Both the position numbers and the translations under genes were made by a program. The notes beneath the pieces were generated by a model. It did no database searches, had not been told where the DNA came from, and saw nothing but the letters and a program-made list of their open reading frames with translations. Of a stretch of 64,000 nucleotides of DNA, positions 8,765 to 18,761 are shown piece after piece (within the stretch, counting starts at the first letter, position 1; every line of letters starts with the position of its first letter). The stretch lies in NCBI GenBank assembly GCA_037042915.1, contig CM073193.1:2914001-2978000 (forward strand), read 5' to 3'. The DNA comes from Auricularia sp. M13 (lineage: Eukaryota > Basidiomycota > Agaricomycetes > Auriculariales > Auriculariaceae).

Positions 8765-10539
8765 ATGTTGACCGCGCTGGGACGGTATCGTCGACCGCTC
8801 GCAGCACTAGGGGTACTTGGGCCCACGACTTACTTCGCGTATAGATACTATAAAGCCCCAGGAAACGCGCCGACGTTCCAGATTTCGACGCGCCAGCGAA
8901 TGGCCGACGGGCAGGTTGCACGCGTCCCGCTCACCTTGCCCTTCATCCCCAAGGACGAGGTCGAACGCCGCTTGAAGACCAACGAATTCTCCGTGCAACT
9001 TCCTAAAGGATGGCGGTATACTACGAACTTCGTCAATGCTAACGAGCCCATTGAGGACGCGCATGCTTCGGCCGTGGTGTCGCGGACGGACAAAGACGCG
9101 TTCCCAGCGGACAACTCTGACCTGCTCATGTTTGCGGTCATGGACGGACACGGCGGCCCTTGGACATCGAGACTGCTGGCAAAGACTTTGCTGCCTGGTG
9201 TCGCGCTTGAACTGCAGACACTAGACAAGACCCCTCCCAACGGCTCTTACAGCGGTTCTGGAGGTATCATATCCTACCTGAAGTCCTTCTGGTCGTCATC
9301 CTCTGCGCAATCTGCTGCTGCTGCTACGGCGTCTACGTCCAGCACGTTCAGCGCGGATCCGACGTATGTGCAGCTGGCTATAAAGACCGCGTTTGCGCAA
9401 CTCGACTCTGAGATCGTTGGCTCGCCATATCGCACACTCGGGCCTCTACTTCGTGCTACGAATGGCGCGCCTATCGACACCGAGAAATATCCCATGGCTA
9501 TCCCGACACTCCTGCCAGCCTTGTCGGGTTCATGTGCGCTGTTCGCATTGGTCGATACCGCCCATGACGCGCTTTACGTCGCATGCACGGGTGACAGTCG
9601 TGCTGTTGCTGGCGTTGCGGAAAGGGGCGGCAACGATGGGTTGAAATGGAAGGTCGATGTGCTGTCTGAGGATCAGACTGGAAGAAATCCTGCAGAGCTG
9701 AAGCGGCATGTTGCATTCCCATACATTTATTACCTATTGGCTCTAATACCAATAATAGAATTCAGTCTGAACATCCCGCAGACGAGGTCGACCGGGTCAT
9801 ACAGAGAGGGCGCGTACTGGGCGGTTTGGAACCGTCCCGCGCCTTTGGTGACAGCCGTTACAAGTGGCCACGGGAGTTTCAACAATTGTGCGTGTCGTAT
9901 ACAACATGGATTCGTGTTGACCGAAGCCACGGCGTTAGACTGGCCCGAGCGCTGGATGGCACCGGACAAGCGCCTCGCAGCCCGCCTGCAGATCTGAAGA
10001 CACCACCATATGTCACCTGTGAACCCGTCCTGACGCATCGGACACTGTCTTCGCCGGCGGACGCACACGGACCTGCGCTCCGCTTCATTGTTCTCGCCAC
10101 AGATGGCCTCTGGGACCAACTCTCCTCCGCTGAGGTTGTGGCACTCGTCGGTGCTCATCTCCGCGGGACACGTGGCTCTGTCCCCAAAGCAGAGCTTGCA
10201 TCTTCGATTGCGGAGGGCGGGAACATGGGTCTCGACGGCAAGCAGATCGAGCGCACGCCGTACAAGAATGGCGAAAGCTGGACGTTTGTCGACGAGAACC
10301 TCTCAACTCACCTCATCCGGAATGCCATCGGTGGCGGGGACGCCCAGCGTCTGCACAAGAGCCTCTCTATACCGGCCCCACATGCCCGCCGCTTCAGGGA
10401 CGATATTACTGTCACTGTGGTTTGGTGGGAGGATGCAGACACGCTGATCGCGAATGTGGACCCTACGCAACCTCCGTCCAAGCCAGATTATAGCACTGGT
10501 CACTCAGTTCCTAGATGGGATCCGTTGAGTTTCGAATAA
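8765..10539 (+). CDS. Mitochondrial PP2C phosphatase (pyruvate dehydrogenase phosphatase/PTC5-like)
   Basis: Mn/Mg-dependent Ser/Thr phosphatase of 556 residues. The N-terminus MLTALGRYRRPLAALGVLG plus YFAYRYY looks like a presequence with a short membrane segment. Catalytic motifs seen: NEPIEDAHAS, FAVMDGHGG, ACTGDSRAVAG, LSEDQTGRNPAELKR, RVLGGLEPSRAFGDSRYKW, LATDGLWDQL and RDDITVTVVWW. EHP and RYKW flanking the third core motif are typical of the PDP subgroup, which dephosphorylates pyruvate dehydrogenase E1. Three exons. Intron 1 (9706-9758) has a GC donor (GCATGT), needed to keep ELKRIQSEHP aligned with mammalian PDP; intron 2 is 9888-9938. The start at 8765 was chosen over 8621 for the targeting signal. 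Converges with the ubiquitin protease gene. Confidence 0.88.
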
Positions 10540-10672
10540 ACTGTCTAGTGTAATTTTCGTCAGTAGTGCGGCACTCTGCTCTATACACATACGAGTAGCT
10601 ATCGAATACAAATTGTACAAATACGCGAAATGCATGCACGACAACCCCATGCTCCAAACAAGTCCGCGTGTA

Positions 10673-12865
10673 TCACAACCCTGCCTTTCTCCGCTGCACA
10701 TGCGATGTTGTCTGAATGTCTAGCAAGCCGTGGCCTTTGTTGCGCTTCTTGTGGATGTCGTGTCCGTTGCGATGAATGCCGGAATAGGGGTTTGCAAGGC
10801 TTCGCCGTTTCGCAGGACCAGCCGGCGAGCTCGATCGGTGCTTCTTGAGCGGCGAAGAGTCGTTTGTGTCAGCGTCGGCCTCGCGCACGCGCTTGGCATT
10901 CTTGTTCGAGCTGCCGTAGAACGACACAGCTGGAACTGCGCTGGGGTTGGCAGTCGTGCTGGGACCATCGTCGTCCTCGTCAAGGTCGATCATAGCCTCG
11001 TCGGCCGCTGGCGACGATGTAGCGGGAGGCGGTGGCGACGAGGGTGGTAATGACACTGGCGCGGGGTCGGCAGCAGGAGATGATGGGCGTGCCTTCGCAG
11101 CGGCGGGATCCACCTTCTCGCCGAGATCGTCATCTCCGTCGTCGTCGGTGTGATAATTCGCTAGACCCGGTAAAGGCGCAGTTGACTTGGGATTGGATGG
11201 TCCTGCAACAGGCGGGTTGGTCGCAGAGGCGAGGTTCTGCTTCTTCTTCTTCATCCCCTCCTGCAGCGCTGCCAGTGCAGCCGCACGGTTCGCTTCCATC
11301 GGCTCCACCGGTGTCGCCGGACGACTCGCGCCAGCGTGCTGCTCCGACATCGATTTGCGCCGGACGGAGTGGTCGGGGCCCTTGCTCTTACCATCCGTCG
11401 CCAGGATGTTGTCCAGAGCACTCGCCTCGTCGCGAATGTAGAAGAGCATGTAGGCACTCTTCAAGTCCAGCGGCGGCCGATGCTGCAAGCTGACCATCTC
11501 GTCGTTCATCTCGTACCAGCTCCCGTTCGGGCCCTTGGTGAACGCGTAATAGTGCCCGGAGTTCGGACCAGAGCCTGCGTGGCAAATGACGCCGTAGAGT
11601 TTGTACTGCGGGGACTGCTCCTTGGCGCCTTTGCTCATAGCGCCAGCGAGAGACAAGTGTTCCTTGTACTGCACGACATGGGAGAGCTTCCGACCGAATG
11701 GCGTGAACCGCTTCAGGTGGACGGTCAGCGCCCGGGGAGCAGAGTCGATCGTAAACTGCTTCTCGGCGTCGACTGGCATCTTGCATTTTTCGCACTTGTA
11801 TTTGTCCGCGCCGCGCAGATGGTCGACGGCGACAAAGCGCTTCAACGCCTGATAAACACTGTTGCAGTTCTGGATATCGAGGCTGAGGTCGAGAATAGAG
11901 TCGAATGTGTCCGACGGATGGTTGCAAGAGCAGCACTGGACGCGCGACCGCAATTTTCCGCCGAAGATCTGGCTGACCCACGTGGCCTCTGCCACTGCGG
12001 GATCGACTTTCCTATATAATTGTTAGAAGAATGTAGGACAAGGGCAAGCATACAACATACTTTGGCTGACCATACAGACACGATTTCTGCATGCCGTCGA
12101 TGACAAAGCGAAGGAATTCGTGTGCGTCCTCTTGACGGCCCCTGCGCATGTGCTTCGCGATTTCTAGTCCATGTCAACGCGGGAAGGAAGCGATAGCAAG
12201 TTCAGGACGCACTAGGCAGATTGTGAAGTATAGGCGCAGGGCTGAAGGCGGTATTCTTGACCTTGAATGAGTCTTGAGCAACGCGACGATAGCTGCATGT
12301 CATGCAGAATCCTTCCTGTTGCATGGGGCCTGGACTGACGTCAGTAGAGTCCGTACTACAAGCAGTTGGCAAACATACAGCGCGTTGGGTGCTTCAGGAT
12401 CGCGTGAAGTAAGGGCGGCGTGTGCAAAAGGCACTGAAGCGCAGAGTTCATAAAGCAGGTATTGCCCTGGTTGTACATGCCACAGCCAATCTTGAAACCG
12501 CGAGGCCAGGATGACGGCAGGATTTCTGACGAGAAATCAAATGAGGTAGACGGCACGAGCTTGGAGGAGGATGCTGTAGGGGCATCGTCTTCCTCGTAGG
12601 CTGGTGGTAGCTGACAGCACCACGGTGTGAGCAAAACGGGCGATGGCGACAGCAGCAGGGGGCATACCTTGGACGTGGATGCCTTCGGAGAGTCATTGAT
12701 AGGTTTAAACCGACCCTCTGGGACGCCAAGGGTGCCAGTCGACGACGAGCCCTCTTCGAACTCGACCGGTGGCAGGCCGGCAGCAGCAAGGGCGCTCTGG
12801 CTGCTGTTCGTATCTTTTGGATTAGACGGCAGAGCGTGCAGCTGGGAGGACGCGACGGCGAGCAT
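10673..12865 (-). CDS. Ubiquitin-specific protease (USP36-like, peptidase C19)
   Basis: Cysteine protease that removes ubiquitin. Five exons. The Cys box is [20 protein letters not shown]. It is followed by a zinc-ribbon-like EGFCMTC segment, [38 protein letters not shown], and CEKC paired with upstream CC. The His box is [17 protein letters not shown], followed by WYEMNDEMV. The order matches USP36/USP42 and fungal relatives, which act in the nucleus and nucleolus. The C-terminal third is acidic and Ser/Pro-rich with basic patches ([17 protein letters not shown]), probably nuclear localisation signals. Intron donors are GTATGC, GTATGT, GTGCGT and GTATGT. The exact orthologue is uncertain; catalytic class is not. 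Confidence 0.9.
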
Positions 12866-13459
12866 CCTGCGAAAAGAAACGCGTGAATGGAACGCGCCGT
12901 TACGCGTGAGCGGGGGGAGAAGAATCTTGCCAGGCAGCGGTTTGGCCGGACAAACAAACGCGCTGATCCGGAAAAAAACAACCCGACGCGAACCTCCGGA
13001 AGTATCCCGCGCAGCTCACATGGGAAAGCACGTTTCGCTCCTGTCTCCGAATGCCAGAAACCGCAGAAATAATGGAGCATTACGATATATCCGAGAGAGG
13101 ATTTTCGAAGAGCTGACACCACTGCCATTCAACGGTGCCGCCAGTGCCCGGCTGCTCGTGTCGCTGCCTCAGCCAGCCCTATGCACATGAAATCACCAGT
13201 GATGAAGTAGATGCCAAGAATGAGAACAGAGCGAAGAGTGGAGATAGTCGATAGATCAGTTGCTGGGGATTCCGAAACGTTCCTCAGGCGTGCTACGGGC
13301 TTTGTGCGCGACAGGTGATCTGGTGGAACATTGGGTATTGGGAATATAGCAACATTTGAGCAGATAAGTACGAGAGCATTACTCGAGTTCGAATGGAAAA
13401 TTGAAGACAAGAGAGCACGCGACTGCGGTTCCGTACTCAGCCACTTGCTCTTGTCCACG
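12866..13459. other. Divergent intergenic region, USP/ARPC3
   Basis: 594 bp between two divergent start codons, about five times longer than the other divergent promoters in this window. Open frames are short and unsupported; no recognisable element. Confidence 0.5.
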
Positions 13460-14170
13460 ATGCCGGTGCGTCATTACAACGTCGCAATCGGCGCATTCAG
13501 CGACTAAACTGCATGCATTAGGCGTACCATTCTACGCTGAACGAGGACCCCGACGCGCGCCAGGTGGGCAATGTGTCGATACTGCCCATCAAGACGCGCA
13601 TTCGCGGGCCAGCGCCCATCGGTACGCTGCACCGTCCGCACAGCGACCCGCGGCACTGAGATTATATGCACCCACTCCAGCCGACGCGTCGCAAACCGAC
13701 ATTATCGACGAGACGCTGGATCTCTTCCGCGCCAACTCGCTCTTCCGCAACTTCGAGATCAAGGGCCCCGCCGACCGCCTGCTCATCATCCTCATTCTCT
13801 TCATCTCGGACTGCCTCGCCAAGATCCAGGCGCAGCGCACGCCGCCCAACCAGCTTGAAGCGTCCAAGCTGCTCAACACGCTCGCTGTGGACAACTTCCC
13901 TGTGCCTGGGAGGCCAACTTTGCGCTCAACGCGCACTACGCCCCGCCGGCGAACAGGAACGATGCTGGTGCGCTTGCTGTCGTCGTTTTCATGCCTTGGT
14001 ATTCAATGACCATGCCTATAGATTACCTGCGTCAGTACCTCGTGCAGGCGCGCCAGGAGCTGGCAGCGCGTCTCGTGGAAAGGCTCTACGCCGACGGGAC
14101 TGGCAAGCCGTCCAAGTGGTGGATGAGCTTCACCAAGCGGCGCTTCATGAACAGGAGCCTGGGCACCTGA
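13460..14170 (+). CDS. ARC18: Arp2/3 complex subunit 3 (p21-Arc), with one apparent frame break
   Basis: Subunit of the seven-protein Arp2/3 actin nucleator. Four exons. Exon 1 is ATGCCG, spliced to AYHSTLNEDPDARQVGNVSI and LPIKTRIRGP. Then come DIIDETLDLFRANSLFRNFE, GPADRLLIILILFISDCLAK, LAVDNFPVPG and, after the last intron, DYLRQYLVQARQELAARLVE with KPSKWWMSFTKRRFMNRSL. The family reads PGE-FLNA-Y, but here the frame slips by one base at the GGG run 13908-13910; downstream ANFALNAHYAPP is in the next frame. Both sides are strongly conserved and the gene is normally essential, so a one-base sequence or assembly deletion is likelier than a dead gene. Converges with NOB1, 69 bp away. Confidence 0.9.
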
Positions 14171-14239
14171 GAACAGCACTGTATCCTAGAGCCTGTAGTA
14201 ATCCAACATCGCATCTCGATATCCGTCCCGATCTATGGT

Positions 14240-15657
14240 CTACCGCTTCTTCCTGCGCTCGTTGGGATTCTTCCTGCCATGGCCGATATTGGGCAGCCCG
14301 TCGCGCATGCTGCGGCCCTTGCCGCCCGCGCCGACGACGAGCATCTCGGGCACCCAGTCCGGGTCGTTCCACGCGCCGACCTTGACGCCGTGGCCCTCGC
14401 CGTCCTGCGCCTTGAACGCGCGCAGCATCCGCCGCTCGTCCTTCTCCTGGCGCACCGTCTCCCGGCGAACGGCACGCTGCCACTCTTGCTGGTCCTCGCG
14501 CAGAATCAGGCCCTCGCCCGAGCCCTTCTTCGACGAGCCTGGCTTGGGCGCCGGGATGGAGTATTTCGAGCCGCGGTTGCGGTACTGGAAGTTGCGTTTT
14601 AGGTGCACCTGCACGATGGGCTGCCCGCCCGGCGTTTCTGGTGCTTTGGTCGTGATAGACGTGCGTAGTAAGGTCGCATTGCCGCATGTCGGGCAGAATT
14701 TTTTGGACGAGTCTTTGCAAAGCCTGCAGCCAAGTGAATGAGCACGGTAATGAGATTAGCAAAGTGCAACGTACTTGAAGCATGCATGACAGCGCAGTAC
14801 CCAAGTCTTGACTGTTGATATTCTCCTGCCTTCAACGTCGAGGAGGTTGAGGCCTAGGTGCAGGAGAACATTTTGCATCGCATAATCGGCGGTCATGCAG
14901 CCCACTGGCACAGTTTTCGGGGCCTCGCCACCGTTCGTTTCGGGAATGAGGTCCAGCGCGCGAGACTTGTGCCGTGCAACGTTGTCTGGCGTAATCCATT
15001 CGCCCTCGCCGTCATCGTCTTCGCTCTCGTCCTCGGAATCTTCAGAGTCTGTTACTTCCTCAACGTTGTCCAGCTGCTGCTCGTCTGCCGCGTCCTGTCG
15101 GTCTATATGCGTCGTGTCCAGTTTTTCTGCGACAGCTTCTACAGACACGTCCTGCGGTGCCGATTTCGGTTCAGTCGACGCTGTGGTTTCAGTGGTAGTC
15201 TGTTGAGCATGAGCGGAAAATGCTAGGCGAAGCATGAGCGCATACCGCGTCCCCTGGCGCTACAGCAACAGTAGCTTCTGCCTTGGCTGCAGCTGCCACT
15301 GCTTTTTCGTGGAGAGACAGCGTCAACGCGAGGACCGCAAGATCGGTCTGGGAAAGGACGGCATAGTCGCCCGACTTCTTCGCGCACGCGATGACTTCAG
15401 GCAGGGATGAGAACCGGATACAGGAGACAGCTTATCAGAGGCTGCAAACCCTTCAGTAACGAAGCAGTATCCGGGTTACGCGTCTGGATGTTGATACCAG
15501 CGACGAGACCGAGCCTATCGAGGTACTCGCGCGCGCTCTTGTCCTGTATTTCGGATATGACATGCGGCACGGTGTAGTAGTTGTCCGCGACGCCGCGCAG
15601 GGGCGTCTGGGAGAGCAAAGGGCCCGCGTCGAGCACGAGGTCGATGACGGCCGGCAT
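14240..15657 (-). CDS. NOB1: NOB1, 20S pre-rRNA site-D endonuclease
   Basis: PIN-domain nuclease that makes the final 18S rRNA cut in cytoplasmic pre-40S particles. Four exons. The PIN start is DLVLDAGPLLSQTPL, with later acidic residues in SGDYAVLSQTDLAVLAL. An acidic linker (EEVTDSEDSEDESEDDDGEG) follows, then WITPDNVARHK. The zinc ribbon is formed across an intron: RCHACFKLC then FCPTCGNATLLR. The C-terminus has VQVHLKRNFQYRNRGSKYSI and the basic tail NPNERRKKR. The intron after SLLK (GTTTGC donor, AAG acceptor, 55 nt) was preferred over a 19-nt alternative because it restores VIACAKKSGDY. Shares a 108-bp divergent promoter with LEU2. Confidence 0.93.
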
Positions 15658-15765
15658 GGCTGCAGAGCGCGGGCGCAGAAAGTTAAGCAGGTGGCAGAAA
15701 TTTTGGGTGCGGCACGCCGGCCGAGGCCCGATAGCTGCCACTTGCCCTCTCACTCCCATCCATCC

Positions 15766-17125
15766 ATGGCCCCTCAGACGTGCGTGCTGCGCCCAGGCCG
15801 TGCAGAACGACCCGCCCGCTGAATCCCACCCAGCTACAAAATCGCCGTGCTGCCGGGCGACGGCATCGGTGCGTGCTCTTCGCTGCCACGCATTGAATGC
15901 GCGACTGAATATGCGCGGTATGCAGGCCCCGAGGTCGTCGGCGAGGCCGTGCGCGTGCTCCAAGTCATCTCGGCCAGCTCCAGCAGCGCCAAGTTCGAGT
16001 TCACGACGTGCGACATCGGCGGATGCGCCATTGACAAGCACGGGAGCCCGCTGCCCGACGCGACGCTGGCCGCGTGCAAGTCGGCCGACGCCATCCTGCT
16101 GGGTCCGTGCGACCTCTCCCGCCCGCCCGAAATACTCGCTCACCTCCCGCGCCCCCAGGCTCCGTCGGAGGCCCGAAGTGGGCGGTCGACTGCCCTGTGC
16201 GGCCCGAGCAGGGCCTGCTCAAGCTGCGCAAGGAGCTCGCGCTCTACGCCAACATCCGCCCAGCCCACTTTGCCTCGGACTCGCTGCTCGACGCCTCGCC
16301 GCTCAAGCCCGCCATCGCCAAGGGCGTCAACTTCATCGTCGTCCGCGAGCTCATCGGCGGCCTGTACTTTGGCGACCGCAAGGAGCAGGGCGCCGACCCG
16401 AAGCCCGACGCCGCCTGGGACACCATGATCTACACCGTCGCAGAGGTCGAGCGCATCACGCGCGTCGCGGGCAACATCGCGCTCGCAGCCAACCCGCCGC
16501 TGCTGGTGCACTCCATCGATAAGGCCAACGTGCTCGCCAGCTCGCGCCTGTGGCGCAAGGTCGTCACCGAGACCATCGAGCGCGAGTTCCCCACGCTCAA
16601 GCTCGACCACCACCTCGTCGACTCGGCCGCCATGATCATGGTCGCGAACCCGCGCAAGCTGAACGGCGTCATCCTCACGGAAAACATGTTCGGCGACATG
16701 TGAGTGTGCACCCGACGCGTGCATACATGACGCCCTGAACTGAATTGGCGTGCAGTTTGTCGGACGAATCGAGCGTTATCCCCGGCTCGCTCGGCCTGCT
16801 GCCTTCTGCGTCGCTGGCAGGCGCGCCCTCGCTCTCGGCGACGGAGCGCTGCTTCGGCCTGTACGAGCCCATCCACGGCTCCGCACCCGACATCGCTGGC
16901 CAGGGCATCGCAAACCCCATCGGCACTATCCTCTCCGCGGCGATGCTTCTGCGGTACTCGCTCGGTCTCGACAAGGAGGCGACAGCGATTGAGAATGCCG
17001 TGCGCAAGGTCCTCGACGCGCCCAACGACGGCGGCTTCGGATTCCGGACCAAGGACCTCGGAGGCGAGAAAGGCACAAAGGAAATTGGCGACAAAATCGT
17101 CGAGACCCTCAAGGGTCTCTTGTAG
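15766..17125 (+). CDS. LEU2: 3-isopropylmalate dehydrogenase (leucine biosynthesis)
   Basis: NAD-dependent oxidative decarboxylation of 3-isopropylmalate, the third step of leucine synthesis. Five exons (15766-15779, 15834-15868, 15926-16102, 16159-16699, 16756-17125) sum to 378 residues with all phases consistent. Motifs: [48 protein letters not shown], and the metal-binding [17 protein letters not shown]. The nucleotide-binding end has [20 protein letters not shown] and [15 protein letters not shown]. No targeting peptide, so cytosolic as in yeast. Exon 4 carries most of the catalytic domain. Divergent with NOB1. Confidence 0.97.
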
Positions 17126-17274
17126 TCGAACAACGCCATCTTGTATTTGTTCCATTGCATGCTCACGGAAAATGTACCGACAAGAATAAAATATGCATGA
17201 TGAGACGCGTCCAGTTGCGCGGGTTTAAAGTCAGCCCGATCGCTTCTTGATTCGCAGCTTCTTCCTTCCGGGCC

Positions 17275-18607
17275 ATGGCATCGACCGTGCTCCCGTTTGA
17301 CTCATTGCCCGTCGAGCTCGTCGCTCAGATAGTTGCTGAGCTCGACGTGCAGAGCGTAATTGTCTTCAGCACTATTTCACGCAGGTTGCGAGCCGTCTGC
17401 AGCGATGTCTCGCTCAATCCTTGGTGGGCCGCCGCCACATTTGCTTTATTGCGCATCCTAATTGACGCAGGCGCAAGCCCATTCTGGCTGCTCTCTACGG
17501 CGACTCATACGACGCCCTACGCCATCTGTGCGTCTACTCGAGCGTACCACGACAGAACTTTGTCGAGATACTGTCGCGCGCGCCACCGGCGGTCATTCTA
17601 TTCAGCATTGTCATACCGAAACTGAGCGACGCCGAATGGCGCGAGAGCGCGCTGCTACGCTTTCTCCCAGGCTTTCTGGCGAAATGGAGACGGCCTGGCG
17701 TGCCGTGGCGCGAGGTCTTCATGAGGTTCGCGCAATACGCTTGTCCGCTCACAAGCGTGGACTTGACCATTGTGTATTCGCGCAGGGCCATGTTCTTGGT
17801 GCAACACCGATTGACGGCGGTACGTCGTTGTGCAATCTCGGGCACAGAGGGTTGTGGGGCTGACCGTCGGGCAGGTCTGTCACGCGAACGACGCATGGAC
17901 GAAATATTTTGTGATCGGCAAGCGCGACTCTGCGAACCTGCTCGAGGTGTCCTCGCGCAACTTCAACCCGCTCACCATCTACGACCACGTCAAGTGCGTC
18001 ATCTGAGCTTCAAGACCGGAATAACGTGCTCAACGCCGCAGAGAGCAAAGCGGGCTCGCGCATCTGGAGACGCACGTCAGGGTGCGTCCTGAACGAAGCC
18101 CTGCCCCGAACAGCGGTGAAACATGTGTCGCAGGTCGTCTGCAACCTGGCCGACATGCGCATTCTTGCGCTCGGCATGCTCAGCGCGCCCGCGCAGGAGA
18201 CGATCTACCGCAACCGCAACGCGCAGATGCTGCTGCACCCGCCCGGGGTGAGCAAAGAGCACGAAGGACCGCACAGCACGCTGCAGTTCCCGCGCCCGCG
18301 CGACAGCCACGCGCGGTACCCGCACTACACGCCCGGCGGGCTGGACACGCGCTGGCGCGGCACGGGCGAGCTCGAGGAGGACGGGCGGTACTGGATCGGC
18401 GGCCTGATGCTCGTCGGGCAGCTCGTGACGCATACGGCCGAGACGGACGCGGACGACGGGCTGGGCGCCGTCGGCGGGAGCGGGCGGTCGCAGTACGTGT
18501 CGCTGGGCTGGGAGGACCTGTGGACGCTGTTCCCGTGGATGTCAGAGCACATTGTAAAGAAGATAGACGGCCCGGGATTGGGTCTCGACGACGATGACGA
18601 CGAGTAG
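17275..18607 (+). CDS. F-box protein, basidiomycete family
   Basis: Probable substrate adaptor of an SCF ubiquitin ligase. The N-terminus FDSLPVELVAQIVAELDVQS plus VIVFSTISRRLRAV is an F-box-like helix set. Splicing five introns gives NPWRKPILAALYG, VPRQNFVEILSRAPPAVILF, EWRESALLRFLPGFLAKW, HANDAWTKYFVIGK, SSRNFNPLTIYDHVK, SGLAHLETHVRVVCNLADMR and ILALGMLS. I recall this layout from a conserved basidiomycete F-box family of unknown substrate. The C-terminus is acidic (LGLDDDDDE). Follows LEU2 head to tail by 149 bp. Function beyond the F-box is inferred. Confidence 0.72.
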
Positions 18608-18761
18608 TCTCTCAAGCATGCATGTCTGAATCAGGGCGGAAAGCAGCGCGGGATTTCCCTCCGACCTCGTTGCGGTGACCTCATCGCTGAACCTGACCGT
18701 CCTCTTTGTCCCCCGTCGCTCTTCCGTTAACGACTGCTCAACGAACGATTCCTGACGCACG

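Noticed and set aside
15715-15735. A Leu3-type CCGGNNCCGG site in the NOB1/LEU2 promoter
   Set aside because: The best match, CCGGCCGAGG, has two mismatches in the core; too weak to claim.
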